Shown: positions 7,456-16,544, numbered from the stretch's first letter. The stretch is DNA of 38,615 nt from an uncultured Prevotellaceae bacterium (GCA_947303695.1 CAMYYX010000001.1:1-38615), one strand, 5' to 3'. The notes: generated by a model from the letters alone, not told the origin. A program made the numbers and translations.

Positions 7456-10400
7456 TTGGAACGTACACAATTACTGAAATCGTTAGCGTCGAATCCCGAT
7501 GTGCGGCGATTGGCGGAGGCGATAGCAAAACGGAAATCTAATGTAGTAGTAGATGGACTTCAGGGTTCATCTGCTGCTTTGTATTTTGCTGCTTTGCTCA
7601 ATCGTGGATTGGTACGTGAAGATGGTGGTGGGCAACCTTATCTGTTTGTGATGGACGACCAGGAGGATGCGGGCTATTTCTATCACGACCTGACCCAAAT
7701 GCATGGCGACAAGGACATCGCGTTTTTCCCGTCATCCTATCGTAGAGCCATCAAATATAATCAGAAGGATGATGCAAATGAACTGTTAAGGACGAATACA
7801 CTGACTTCTGTCCTCAACAGACCATCCTCTCTCAACGCTCAACTTGTGATCGTCACATATCCAGATGCGTTAGCAGAAAGGGTCGTGTCGCGTCAGAATG
7901 TGGAACAGCACTCAATCATATTGTCGAAAGGTAGCACAGTTGATGTGATGGAGTTGGAATCCCAATTGTTTGACTTGGGATTCACGCGTACCGATTATGT
8001 ATATGAACCTGGTCAATTTGCCATACGAGGCAGTATTGTCGATGTGTTCTCTTTCAGTAATGAGGATCCATATCGTGTGGATTTCTTTGGTGACGAAGTG
8101 GATAGCATCCGCACGTTCGACATCATCAGTCAGCTATCTGGAGAAAAACAGGAATCGATTACCATCGTGCCAGATCTTTTGGAGACTCAGTGCCAGTATA
8201 TCTCTTTGCTCTCGTTCTTGCCAGAGAATACACTGGTTGTGACACGTAGCTTGCAATATGTGGCTGATAAGATCGATGAAATCTGCAAAGCAGGGCGTTC
8301 AAGGCAGGCTGAGATAGAAGCAGATGCAACCACAAAAGAAATGATTGTGCCTGATGGCCTTTTGTCGTCAAAGGCGGAATTCGAAAAAGATGTGGCTCAA
8401 CTGCGAAAGGTGATGATTGGCAGTAGTATTGTAAAGGAGACACAAGATAGTAAGAGCCTCCATGTGAGTTTTAACACAAGTACCCAGCCATTGTTCCATA
8501 AGAACTTCGAGCTGGTGACGAACGAGTTTGAACGATTGATCAGTGAAGGCTATTCCATCAATATATTTGCAGATAACGATAAACAGATCCGACGTCTGGA
8601 GGATATCTTCGATGCAAACCGTAAGGGCAGCATGCTGATAACGTTTACACCAGTACCTACGGCCATCCATGAAGGTTTCATTGACCATACGGTAAAGCAA
8701 TGCTACTTTACCGATCATCAGTTGTTCGATCGCTATCATAAATATAGCCTGAAGAGCGATAAAGCCCGTCGGGGAAAGGTGGCTCTCACCTTGAAGGAAA
8801 TACAGCAGTTCGGAATCGGTGATTATGTGGTGCATATAGATCATGGTGTGGGTAAGTTCGGTGGTTTGGTGCGTGTGCCGACGAATGGGCAGATGCAGGA
8901 GATGATCAAGATTATCTATCAGAACGACGATATTGTCTATGTGTCGATTCATGCCCTCAATAAAGTATCGAAATACAAGGGTAGGGAAGGTGAGGCCCCA
9001 CGACTGAACCGCCTGGGTACAGGTGCATGGGAGCGTATGAAAGAGCGGGTGAAGAAGAAGGTGAAGGACATCGCTCGTGACTTGATTCGTCTTTATTCGC
9101 AACGTATGCAGGAGGCAGGCTTTGCCTACAGTGCTGACAGCTATATGCAGCATGAGTTGGAGGCAAGTTTCATCTATGAAGATACCCCCGACCAGTTCAA
9201 GGCAACGCAGGATGTGAAAACCGATATGGAAAAGCCGCAGCCGATGGATCGTCTGGTGTGTGGAGATGTAGGATTCGGTAAGACCGAGGTGGCCATCCGT
9301 GCTGCTTTCAAGGCGGCTGCCGATAGTAAACAGGTTGCTGTGCTTGTTCCTACTACCATTCTGGCCTATCAGCATTATCAGACCTTCAGCGAACGTCTCA
9401 AGGATTTTCCTGTAAGAGTGGAATATATCAGCAGGGCACGAAGTGCAAAACAAATCAAAGAGGTGCTTGCCGATTTGGAGGTAGGAAAGGTGGATATCAT
9501 TATTGGTACACACAAACTGATAGGAAAGGATGTGAAATTCAAAGATCTGGGTTTGTTGGTGATAGATGAGGAGCAGAAGTTCGGTGTGTCCGTGAAAGAG
9601 AAGTTGCGTCAGATGAAAATCAATGTAGATACCCTTACGATGACAGCAACACCTATCCCACGAACCTTACAGTTCTCGTTGATGGGCGCGCGCGATTTGA
9701 GTATCATACAAACTCCGCCGCCGAACCGCTATCCTATACAAACAGAGATACATACGTTCTCGCCAGAGATTATTGCAGAAGCTATCAACTTTGAGATGAG
9801 CCGTAACGGACAAGTGTTCTTTGTCAATAACAAGATTAGCAATCTGGAGGAATTGAAGTCGCTGATTGTGAAAAATGTTCCCGATGCCCGTGTGTGTATC
9901 GGACATGGTCGTATGAATCCACAGGAACTCGAAGAGGTGGTGTTTGACTTTATGAACTATGACTACGACGTGATGCTGTCGACGACGATTGTGGAGAACG
10001 GTATTGATATTCCGAATGCAAACACCATTATTATAAATGGGGCACAGAATTACGGACTGAGTGACTTGCATCAGATGCGAGGCAGGGTGGGACGTAGTAA
10101 CAAGAAAGCGTTCTGCTACCTTCTGGCACCTCCTTTGGCTGCACTCAATGATGATTCCAGACGACGTCTCCAAGCGTTGGAAAACTTCTCGGGATTGGGC
10201 TCGGGCATGCAGATTGCCTTGCAGGATCTTGATATCCGTGGAGCAGGAAATCTGTTGGGGGCCGAGCAGAGTGGTTTTATTGCAGATTTGGGCTATGAAG
10301 CATACCAGAAAGTGCTGGCAGAAGCGATGGAGGAACTGAAGCATGAGATGTATCAGCAACCGACTTCCGGTGATCAGGGAGATGCGGAGAAGGTTTACAT

Positions 10401-10872
10401 CAACGTACCATTTGTTTCGGAGGCATCGGTGGAGTCCGATCTTGTAGCCCACTTCCCTGAGTCGTTTGTACCAAGTAGCGGAGAACGTATCACATTGTAT
10501 CGTGAACTCGATTCCATCACTTCTTACGAGCAACTTGATGCCTACAAGCAACGTCTCATCGACCGATTCGGACAAATCCCAGAGGAGGGTGAGGAATTGC
10601 TGAAGGTGATGCCGCTCAAGTGGCTTGCTGCTGCGGTGGGTGTTGAGAAAGTCACCTTGAAGAGTGGTAATATGATACTTTATCTGGTGGCAGATTTTGA
10701 TAGCCGTTATTATGAGAGTGAAGCGTTCGATAAGATTATCGACTATGCTTCATTCCATCCAAGAAACACCAAGATACGTGAACATGACGGGCGACGCTCA
10801 CTTTGGATTAAAGGTGTTAATTCTGTAAGTCAGGCTGTCACAATTCTTCAAGAAATCAATAAAAAGAGTTAG
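7456..10872 (+). CDS. mfd: Transcription-repair coupling factor Mfd
   Basis: A 1138-residue SF2 translocase that removes RNA polymerase stalled at DNA lesions and recruits UvrA. The UvrB-like N-terminal module is visible (DQEDAGYFYHDL, near 72-83), then the CarD-like RNA-polymerase interacting domain starting with GDYVVHIDHGVGKFGG near 454. The translocase has Walker A GDVGFGKTEV at 603-612 with Lys609, and the DEEQ box at 704-707. Motif VI-like MRGRVGRSNKKAFCYLL and a C-terminal TRCF domain follow. The start is TTG 7456, preceded by AGGGAGA; no ATG exists between the in-frame TAG at 7426 and this point, and the residues after it align with the usual Mfd N-terminus. Length is normal for Bacteroidetes. 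Confidence 0.96.
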   Translation: MERTQLLKSLASNPDVRRLAEAIAKRKSNVVVDGLQGSSAALYFAALLNRGLVREDGGGQPYLFVMDDQEDAGYFYHDLTQMHGDKDIAFFPSSYRRAIKYNQKDDANELLRTNTLTSVLNRPSSLNAQLVIVTYPDALAERVVSRQNVEQHSIILSKGSTVDVMELESQLFDLGFTRTDYVYEPGQFAIRGSIVDVFSFSNEDPYRVDFFGDEVDSIRTFDIISQLSGEKQESITIVPDLLETQCQYISLLSFLPENTLVVTRSLQYVADKIDEICKAGRSRQAEIEADATTKEMIVPDGLLSSKAEFEKDVAQLRKVMIGSSIVKETQDSKSLHVSFNTSTQPLFHKNFELVTNEFERLISEGYSINIFADNDKQIRRLEDIFDANRKGSMLITFTPVPTAIHEGFIDHTVKQCYFTDHQLFDRYHKYSLKSDKARRGKVALTLKEIQQFGIGDYVVHIDHGVGKFGGLVRVPTNGQMQEMIKIIYQNDDIVYVSIHALNKVSKYKGREGEAPRLNRLGTGAWERMKERVKKKVKDIARDLIRLYSQRMQEAGFAYSADSYMQHELEASFIYEDTPDQFKATQDVKTDMEKPQPMDRLVCGDVGFGKTEVAIRAAFKAAADSKQVAVLVPTTILAYQHYQTFSERLKDFPVRVEYISRARSAKQIKEVLADLEVGKVDIIIGTHKLIGKDVKFKDLGLLVIDEEQKFGVSVKEKLRQMKINVDTLTMTATPIPRTLQFSLMGARDLSIIQTPPPNRYPIQTEIHTFSPEIIAEAINFEMSRNGQVFFVNNKISNLEELKSLIVKNVPDARVCIGHGRMNPQELEEVVFDFMNYDYDVMLSTTIVENGIDIPNANTIIINGAQNYGLSDLHQMRGRVGRSNKKAFCYLLAPPLAALNDDSRRRLQALENFSGLGSGMQIALQDLDIRGAGNLLGAEQSGFIADLGYEAYQKVLAEAMEELKHEMYQQPTSGDQGDAEKVYINVPFVSEASVESDLVAHFPESFVPSSGERITLYRELDSITSYEQLDAYKQRLIDRFGQIPEEGEELLKVMPLKWLAAAVGVEKVTLKSGNMILYLVADFDSRYYESEAFDKIIDYASFHPRNTKIREHDGRRSLWIKGVNSVSQAVTILQEINKKS

Positions 10873-10908
10873 GAAATCAAAACTTTTATAAAATAAATCG
10901 ATTTTTGT

Positions 10909-10939
10909 TTTGTAATTTGCTTCCTTTGTGCTATCTTTG
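10909..10939 (+). promoter_or_regulatory. Promoter of the glycosyltransferase-pyrC-plsC operon
   Basis: TTTG at 10909-10912 (-33) is separated by 19 bases from TATCTTTG at 10932-10939 (-7), followed by CA. Both elements and the spacing match the Bacteroidetes sigma-ABfr consensus exactly. The gene start at 10969 is 29 bases downstream. Confidence 0.8.
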
Positions 10940-10968
10940 CAGTTCATAGAATTAATATCTGGTTGAAT

Positions 10969-11718
10969 ATGAACGCAAGCGATAGCATAGTAATCATACC
11001 AACGTATAACGAAAAAGAGAATATCGAGAAGATTATCCGTGCCATTTTTGCATTGGAGAAATGCTTCCATGTTCTGGTTATCGACGATGGTTCTCCTGAC
11101 GGGACAGCAGGTATCGTCAAGCAGCTGATGAACAACGAGTTTGGTGATAGACTGTTTATTGTTGAACGTTCGGGTAAATTAGGTCTCGGTACGGCTTATA
11201 TTACTGGCTTTAAGTGGAGTATAGAACACAAGTATGATTACATCTTTGAGATGGATGCTGACTTCTCGCATGCACCAACCGACCTGCCACGTCTTTATTC
11301 TGCATGTGCTGATGATGGGTATGACCTTGCTATCGGTTCACGCTATATTTCTGGTGTGAATGTTGTGAATTGGCCGATGGGACGTGTGTTGATGTCGTAT
11401 TTTGCTTCGATGTATGTACGGTTCGTCACAGGTTTTCAGATTCACGATACAACAGCAGGTTTTAAGTGCTACAAACGTCGTGTACTTGAGACAATTGATC
11501 TTGATGCCATCCGATTTAAAGGCTATGCATTCCAGATAGAAATGAAGTTTACCGCCTATAAGTGTGGTTTTAAGATAAAAGAAGTTCCTGTGATTTTCGT
11601 GAATCGTGTAGAAGGAACATCAAAGATGAGTGGAGGTATTTTCAGTGAGGCGTTACTTGGTGTCATCCGTCTGCGTTTCGACGGTTGGTTCAAGAAGTAC
11701 CCACAACCAAAAGACTAG
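10969..11718 (+). CDS. Polyprenol-phosphate mannosyltransferase-like GT2 glycosyltransferase
   Basis: A 249-residue family 2 glycosyltransferase of the dolichol-phosphate mannose synthase (DPM1) group, which transfers a sugar from a nucleotide sugar to a lipid phosphate carrier at the cytoplasmic membrane. Motifs: IPTYNEKENI at the N-terminus, VIDDGSPDGT (nucleotide binding), DADFSH (DxD-type metal site), and GSRYISG...DTTAGFKCYKR as in DPM1. There is no C-terminal membrane domain, so it resembles the single-domain type. The ATG at 10969 is preferred over an upstream TTG at 10963. It leads an operon: pyrC begins 3 bases after its stop. Donor sugar and acceptor are not evident from sequence. 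Confidence 0.88.
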   Translation: MNASDSIVIIPTYNEKENIEKIIRAIFALEKCFHVLVIDDGSPDGTAGIVKQLMNNEFGDRLFIVERSGKLGLGTAYITGFKWSIEHKYDYIFEMDADFSHAPTDLPRLYSACADDGYDLAIGSRYISGVNVVNWPMGRVLMSYFASMYVRFVTGFQIHDTTAGFKCYKRRVLETIDLDAIRFKGYAFQIEMKFTAYKCGFKIKEVPVIFVNRVEGTSKMSGGIFSEALLGVIRLRFDGWFKKYPQPKD

Positions 11719-11721
11719 AGC

Positions 11722-13062
11722 ATGCGAACAATTATAAGTGGAGCTACAATCGTTAATGAAGAACGTCGTTTCATCGGATCGGTCATCATAGAAGATGAAC
11801 GGATTGCGGATATTCAGGAAGGTGAGATACTACCTTCGGAAGATCATGTCAATTTCATTGATGCCAAAGGATTGTTTCTGTTTCCTGGAGTCATTGATGA
11901 CCATGTCCATTTCCGCGAACCTGGTTTTGAGTATAAAGCAGACATCGCTTCAGAAAGCCGTACAGCGGCTGCAGGAGGTGTCACTTCCTATATGGAGATG
12001 CCGAATACCAACCCTCCGACCACGACATTGGAACTCCTTGAACAGAAATTTGAGATAGCGAAGCGCCAGAGTCGTGTGAATTATTCGTTCTTCTTTGGTG
12101 CGACAAACGAAAATATCGATGAACTGACACTGCTCAATCCACATCGTGTGCCAGGTGTAAAAGTTTTTATGGGATCCAGTACAGGTGACCTGCTTGTTGA
12201 CGATGATGACTCTATGCGAGATATTTTCGAACAGTCACCGTTGCGTATCGTAGCCCATTGTGAAGACAATGCCATCATTGAGAAGAACATTAAGGCATTC
12301 AAGAAACGATATAAAGGTCAGAATGATTTTCCTGTCCGTTATCATTCCCGCATTCGTAGTGTTGAGGCTTGCTATGCTGCATCTTCGAGAGCTGTAGCAC
12401 TTGCAAAGGAGACAGGAGCACGTCTGCATATCGCTCATGTGTCATCAGAACGTGAGTTGTCGTTGTTTGAATCTAAACCTCTTGAGGAGAAACAGATTAC
12501 TGCAGAGGTGTGTCTTGCACATCTGATGTTTACGACAGAAGACTAGGACTTGCTGGGAACTAAAATCAAATGTAATCCGTCCGTCAAGACTCCTGAAGAT
12601 CAGGCAGCCCTATATGAAGCGATGAACGATGGACGAATTGATGTTGTCGCTACCGACCACGCTCCCCATTTGCTCAATGAGAAAGTGGGAGGCGCGTTGA
12701 AAGCGATGTCGGGAATGCCGCTTATTCAATTCTCTCTTGTCAGTATGCTCGAGTTATCGGACAAAGGTATCATACCTCTGGAGCATATTCCACAACTGAT
12801 GAGTCATAATCCAGCTCGCCTATATAGAATCCGTGAAAGAGGTTTTATCCGTAAGGGTTATTACGCTGATTTGGTGTTGGTTGATCCCAATGCCAACTGG
12901 CAAGTGGGTGAGGGACGTTACTATACGAAGTGTGGATGGACACCGATGGATGAACGCACATTTAAGTGGAAGGTTGTACGTACTTTAGTGAATGGAGTAA
13001 CAGCATACTCGGATGGTATCGTTATCGACGGCATCCGTGGAATGGAATTGGTATATGATTAG
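11722..13062 (+). pseudogene. pyrC: Dihydroorotase interrupted by in-frame TAG at 12544
   Basis: Read through, this is a 446-residue type I dihydroorotase, the third step of pyrimidine synthesis (carbamoyl-aspartate to dihydroorotate). Metal ligands are visible: His61 and His63 in DHVHFREPG, carboxylated Lys147 in PGVKVFMGS, His179 in AHCED, His236/His239 in HIAHVSS, and catalytic Asp312 in ATDHAPH. An amber codon at 12544-12546 (codon 275) splits it: TTED-stop-DLLGTKIKCN. Relatives usually have Tyr here, one base change from TAG. The frame is unchanged across the stop. The 274-residue product lacks Asp312 and should be inactive; the 3' part has only a TTG to restart from. Sequencing error, strain-specific loss or suppression are all possible. 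Several neighbours end in TAG, so TAG is a normal stop here. Confidence 0.9.
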
Positions 13063-13795
13063 CCGTTACACGATTGACGAACTGACCGACCTCATTAGTT
13101 GGGAGCATTTCTTCTATACTTGGAATGTGAAGTCGGGTTCAGACGAAGCCGCTCAATTGAAACACGAGGCCTTACAACGTCTGGATTCGTTGAAAGAGCA
13201 TCTACAAGTCCATTATCTCTATCAGATGTTTGAAGCCCAATCTGTTGATGATGATGTTGTTGTGCTTAACAAGTATCGCATTCCTTTTCTGCGCCAACAG
13301 ATTCCCAATTCAGAAGGTTATTGTCTGTGTGTGAGTGACTTTGTGCGTCCGCAACATGACCGTGTGGGAATCTTCGCAACGTCTGTAGGTCAGTTAGCTG
13401 ATACATCCAGCGATGACCCGTATGCCAGCTTATTGCTGCAAACCCTTTCCGACCGTTTGGCTGAGGCTGCTGCTGAACGACTTCAACAGCAGGTTGCAGA
13501 GGCGGAAGGGTGGAACGCTCAACAGATCATTCGTCCGGCAGTTGGCTATCCAATGATTCCAGATATGTCCATCAATTTCATGCTCGACGAACTCTGTGAC
13601 TTGGGTCAGATAGGTATCCAGCTGACAGAAAACGGTATGATGCATCCACATGCTTCAGTAAGCGGATTTATGATGGTCAATCCTCATGCATGCTATTTTG
13701 CTGTCGGGCCTATTAGCGAAGAGCAATTGATTGACTATGCTCAGCGTAGGGGGTATACGATTGAACGGATGAGAAAATTTATAAAAGGGGTATAG
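13055..13795 (+). CDS. Methionine synthase activation domain, free-standing
   Basis: A 246-residue protein matching the C-terminal reactivation domain of cobalamin-dependent methionine synthase MetH, here as its own gene. The S-adenosylmethionine-binding motif Arg-x-x-x-Gly-Tyr appears in RPAVGYPMIPD, and the following segment (LTENGMMHPHASVSGFMMVNP, YFAVGPIS, DYAQRRGY) aligns with the MetH activation fold. It would reductively methylate oxidised cob(II)alamin on a separate MetH lacking this domain, as known in Bacteroidetes. The start is ATG 13055, which overlaps the pyrC stop by 8 bases; a longer reading from 13013 would lie inside pyrC. Family call is strong; partner MetH is outside the window. 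Confidence 0.87.
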   Translation: MISRYTIDELTDLISWEHFFYTWNVKSGSDEAAQLKHEALQRLDSLKEHLQVHYLYQMFEAQSVDDDVVVLNKYRIPFLRQQIPNSEGYCLCVSDFVRPQHDRVGIFATSVGQLADTSSDDPYASLLLQTLSDRLAEAAAERLQQQVAEAEGWNAQQIIRPAVGYPMIPDMSINFMLDELCDLGQIGIQLTENGMMHPHASVSGFMMVNPHACYFAVGPISEEQLIDYAQRRGYTIERMRKFIKGV

Positions 13796-13803
13796 TTGAC
13801 TAT

Positions 13804-14712
13804 ATGAAAATTTTAAAGAAAATGCTCATTATCATAGGCATCATCATCCTACTCATACTTATTTTGGTTGGAGTCGGCTATTTCTATGGTAGTCGTCATT
13901 TTGTGGTTCGTGAAGAAACGATTGAGTTTCAGGATCTTCCTGACGAATTCGACGGTTACCGCATTTGCCAATTCTCAGACTTCCATGCGATGGCGTTCCA
14001 TCGTGGTCACGAGGAGGATGTACAGAAAGTGGTCGATCTCATCAATGCACAGCATTGTGACTTGATTGTGTTTACAGGTGACCTCGTAACCATACAAGCC
14101 AATGAGCTCGATGGTTTCATGGACCAACTCTCCCAGCTTTCTGCTCCTGATGGTGTCATGTCCATCATGGGTAACCATGATTATGGCATGTATCAACGCA
14201 GGTTTACGAAGGCACAGAGGCGTAATGACATCAAAGACTTATATAGACGTCAGCATGATATGGGTTGGCAACTCTTGCTCAATGAGCATACATCCATTCA
14301 TCGTGGTGACGATTCGCTTGTGATTGTCGGCGTTGAGAACGATGGGACACCGCCTCATTTCCCTCGATTCGCAGATTTGAAGAAAGCAATGCACGGAATT
14401 GACGAGGGGGCGTTTCAGATTATGCTCAGTCACGATCCCACCCATTGGCGTCGTAGTATCATTCCAGAAACAGATGTGCAACTGACCCTCTCAGGTCATA
14501 CCCATGCAGGCCAATTTAAGATCTTCGGATGGTCACCTGTCACGATGGTTTATAAAGAATGGACAGGACTCTATTCTAATCAGAAGAACGCTGCAGACGG
14601 ACAGCCTCTCACCCAGTATCTCCACATCAGCGAAGGGGTAGGGTGTGTACCCGTACCTTTCCGTATTGGAGCATGGCCAGAAATATGTGTTCTTACACTC
14701 AAAAAACAATAG
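13804..14712 (+). CDS. Membrane-anchored metallophosphoesterase (YkuE/LpxG-like)
   Basis: A 302-residue calcineurin-like phosphoesterase with an N-terminal hydrophobic anchor (residues about 6-28). All five metal-binding blocks are seen: SDFH (Asp59, His61), GD with Asp93, GNHD at 123-126, HDP near 210, and GHTHAGQ with His232 and His234. Members of this group act on phospholipid-type or UDP-lipid phosphodiesters; a UDP-diacylglucosamine pyrophosphatase role is known for related proteins (LpxG, YkuE-like). It starts 8 bases after the activation-domain gene and is followed 4 bases later by a PlsC-type acyltransferase, which favours a lipid substrate. The exact substrate is not determined. Confidence 0.87.
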   Translation: MKILKKMLIIIGIIILLILILVGVGYFYGSRHFVVREETIEFQDLPDEFDGYRICQFSDFHAMAFHRGHEEDVQKVVDLINAQHCDLIVFTGDLVTIQANELDGFMDQLSQLSAPDGVMSIMGNHDYGMYQRRFTKAQRRNDIKDLYRRQHDMGWQLLLNEHTSIHRGDDSLVIVGVENDGTPPHFPRFADLKKAMHGIDEGAFQIMLSHDPTHWRRSIIPETDVQLTLSGHTHAGQFKIFGWSPVTMVYKEWTGLYSNQKNAADGQPLTQYLHISEGVGCVPVPFRIGAWPEICVLTLKKQ

Positions 14713-14716
14713 TTCA

Positions 14717-15421
14717 ATGTACACACTCTATTCCTTCCTCATCGCCACCCCTCTCTTCCTCATCGCCACCATCATCATTGGTCTGTTGGTGTCCATCACT
14801 GCCTTGTTTGGACTGAAAACACTCCCACATCGCATCCTTCCCATGTGTTGGGGACGCATCTGTTGCTGGCTCTATCTGCTTCCTGTCCATGTGGAAGGGC
14901 GTGAGCAGCTCGATACGAAGCAGTCATATATCTTTGTAGCCAACCACCAAGGCTATCTCGACATCCTGCTGATGTACGGTTATCTTGGTCATAGCTTTAA
15001 GTGGATGATGAAAGAATACCTCAAAAAAATGCCTATTGTCGGTCAAGCATGTATGATTAGTCGTCAGATATTCGTGGGAGATAGCTTGGCATCCATTCAG
15101 CAAGCAGTGAAGAATGCACGTAAAACGCTACAGGGTGGAATGTCTATGTCCATCTTTCCAGAAGGAACACGTAGTTATGATGGTACGATGGGAACTTTCA
15201 AACGCGGAGCTTTCATGTTGGCCAATGAGATTGGACTGCCCATCGTGCCCATCACCATCAATGGTTCGTTCCGAGCCTTTAGCCGTAAGGATAAGAGTGT
15301 GACGCGTGAAACACTTTCGCTTATCATTCATGAGCCCATTACTCCCGACTATTACCAGCATAAACCGACCAAGGTGTTCATGCAGGAAGTGCATGATATC
15401 ATCAATTCGAGTCTCGATTAA
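14717..15421 (+). CDS. plsC: 1-acyl-sn-glycerol-3-phosphate acyltransferase
   Basis: A 234-residue PlsC-family acyltransferase, adding the second acyl chain to lysophosphatidic acid (or an analogous lipid acceptor) at the inner membrane. A hydrophobic N-terminal helix (about 3-28) precedes the catalytic NHQGYLD box (His/Asp dyad) near residue 75, and the glycerophosphate-binding FPEGTRS near 150. The start is ATG 14717, right after the upstream stop; the 24 codons open upstream run inside the phosphoesterase gene. It appears to be the last gene of the operon that begins at 10969; an AT-rich promoter region follows. Confidence 0.88.
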   Translation: MYTLYSFLIATPLFLIATIIIGLLVSITALFGLKTLPHRILPMCWGRICCWLYLLPVHVEGREQLDTKQSYIFVANHQGYLDILLMYGYLGHSFKWMMKEYLKKMPIVGQACMISRQIFVGDSLASIQQAVKNARKTLQGGMSMSIFPEGTRSYDGTMGTFKRGAFMLANEIGLPIVPITINGSFRAFSRKDKSVTRETLSLIIHEPITPDYYQHKPTKVFMQEVHDIINSSLD

Positions 15422-15505
15422 TGCAAAAATGGAAATAAAATAAGAAAAAAAACTGATTTTTTTCATTTTTTTTTACTTTTGTATTTTTTATTCCTTAAAA
15501 ATTCT

Positions 15506-15513
15506 TAACTTTG
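15506..15513 (+). promoter_or_regulatory. -7 promoter element for the small lipoprotein gene
   Basis: TAACTTTGCG matches TAnnTTTG, 51 bases before the ATG at 15565. A TTTG at 15478-15481 is 24 bases upstream, longer than the usual spacing. The flanks are strongly A/T-rich (15430-15500), which may act as an UP-like element. Confidence 0.55.
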
Positions 15514-15564
15514 CGATGTGTTAGTAAACCTAATTACAAATTAAAACTTAATTATTAAAAGCGT

Positions 15565-16005
15565 ATGAAGAAACTTTTTTTAGCAAGTATCGTTGCACTC
15601 GCAATGGGTTTTGCATTCGTTTCATGTAATCAGAAAAGTGATGCTCCAGTAGACATCAAGACTGATGGAACTGCAGTAGAAGTATTGACAGACATCGTTA
15701 CAAAGGCTAAGGCTGATGGTGCTAACTGGACTGTTGACCAGTGGAAGTATGTCTACAAGCAGGTTGGTATTGCAATGAAGCCAATGATGCTTGAAATTGC
15801 ATCTATTACAGAAAACATTACTGAGGAAAATGCAGAAGAGATGATGGCAAAGTATGAGACTCTTGGAAAAGAGTATGAGCCAGTTGAGAAACTCGTTGAC
15901 GAGCTTTCAGAGATTGCTAAGGCTTCACCAAATGGCAAGATTGTTGAGGAAGACAAGGAATTCCAGAAACAATTAGAGCAAGAACTGGGTTTGCCAGATC
16001 TTTAA
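15565..16005 (+). CDS. Small acidic lipoprotein, unknown function
   Basis: A 146-residue exported protein. The signal ends in the lipobox FVSC with acylated Cys21, so it should be anchored in a membrane facing the periplasm or surface. The mature part is acidic and looks fully helical (repeated ENITEENAEEMMAKYETLG-like heptads, EEDKEFQKQLEQEL), without a recognised domain. It has its own promoter upstream and a strong terminator 20 bases downstream, so it is a monocistronic unit. Codon use is more uniform (AAG, GAA, GTT-rich) than in neighbours, which hints at high expression. Function unknown. Confidence 0.82.
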   Translation: MKKLFLASIVALAMGFAFVSCNQKSDAPVDIKTDGTAVEVLTDIVTKAKADGANWTVDQWKYVYKQVGIAMKPMMLEIASITENITEENAEEMMAKYETLGKEYEPVEKLVDELSEIAKASPNGKIVEEDKEFQKQLEQELGLPDL

Positions 16006-16026
16006 TCGGTCATTGATTTCAGAACA

Positions 16027-16054
16027 AACGCTTCACATTAGTGAGGCGTTTTTT
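16027..16054 (+). terminator. Rho-independent terminator of the lipoprotein gene
   Basis: A 10-base stem AACGCTTCAC / GTGAGGCGTT with one G-T pair, loop ATTA, followed by a run of T at 16049-16054. It lies 21 bases after the lipoprotein stop. Confidence 0.85.
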
Positions 16055-16137
16055 ATTGAAAGGATATAGATAGATGCCTATTTTGACTCCATCAAAGACA
16101 AAAAAGCATCTCAGAACAGAAAAATAAAGGATTATAT

Positions 16138-16168
16138 TTTGTCGTTTGCTTGGTTGTTGCTATCTTTG
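16138..16168 (+). promoter_or_regulatory. Promoter of the small membrane protein gene
   Basis: TTTG at 16138-16141, 19 bases, then TATCTTTG at 16161-16168 followed by CA: a full Bacteroidetes promoter match with the same layout as the one at 10909. The ATG follows at 16208. Confidence 0.75.
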
Positions 16169-16207
16169 CAGCATCATTCGGACTTTGAATAAAACAATGT
16201 TATAAAG

Positions 16208-16540
16208 ATGGGTAATAGTAGTTCCAAGTATTATTTAAAAGTTTTATTAAAGATTTTAAAGGGTGTTGCTATCTTATTTGTGATAACAATGGTTGGATGT
16301 TTGATTGCGGATAAGATATGTTTTATCAGGTCTGACATCCGATACGAATGGTATTCCGGCATTTGGCACGGATTATTCATGGTCCCTCATTGGATTATGG
16401 CGAATGTGTTTGACAAGAACGTATATTGTCAAGCACCTAATCATACTTCAGGATATGTCTTTTATTGGTGGTTGATGCTCGTGTTTCATACTTTTGTGGC
16501 CTTCTGTGCCATCGGACCTGGGACGAGCATAAAGAAGTAA
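16208..16540 (+). CDS. Small membrane protein, unknown
   Basis: A 110-residue protein with two hydrophobic segments, at about 12-32 (VLLKILKGVAILFVITMVGCL) and 81-101 (VFYWWLMLVFHTFVAFCAIG). Between them lies an aromatic stretch with YSGIWHGLFMVPHWIMA, a pattern seen in small inner-membrane proteins with a WHG motif. I cannot assign a function. It has its own promoter and faces the convergent VanW gene, whose stop is 4 bases away. Confidence 0.65.
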   Translation: MGNSSSKYYLKVLLKILKGVAILFVITMVGCLIADKICFIRSDIRYEWYSGIWHGLFMVPHWIMANVFDKNVYCQAPNHTSGYVFYWWLMLVFHTFVAFCAIGPGTSIKK

Positions 16541-16544
16541 ACTG

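Noticed and set aside
8368..9513. Long open frame on the minus strand across mfd (381 codons)
   Set aside because: It is antisense to conserved Mfd domains, rich in His/Leu/Ile as expected of a shadow frame, with no signal, domain or promoter. The same applies to 9667-10575 and 31392-32129.
7297..10872. Mfd with an N-terminal extension through TAG at 7426
   Set aside because: The Mfd N-terminus aligns from the TTG at 7456, and the upstream peptide is not an Mfd domain.
12544..12546. Recoding of TAG as a sense codon in this organism
   Set aside because: The glycosyltransferase, pyrC itself, the activation-domain gene, the phosphoesterase and mfd all end in TAG at the expected protein C-termini, so TAG is used as a stop.
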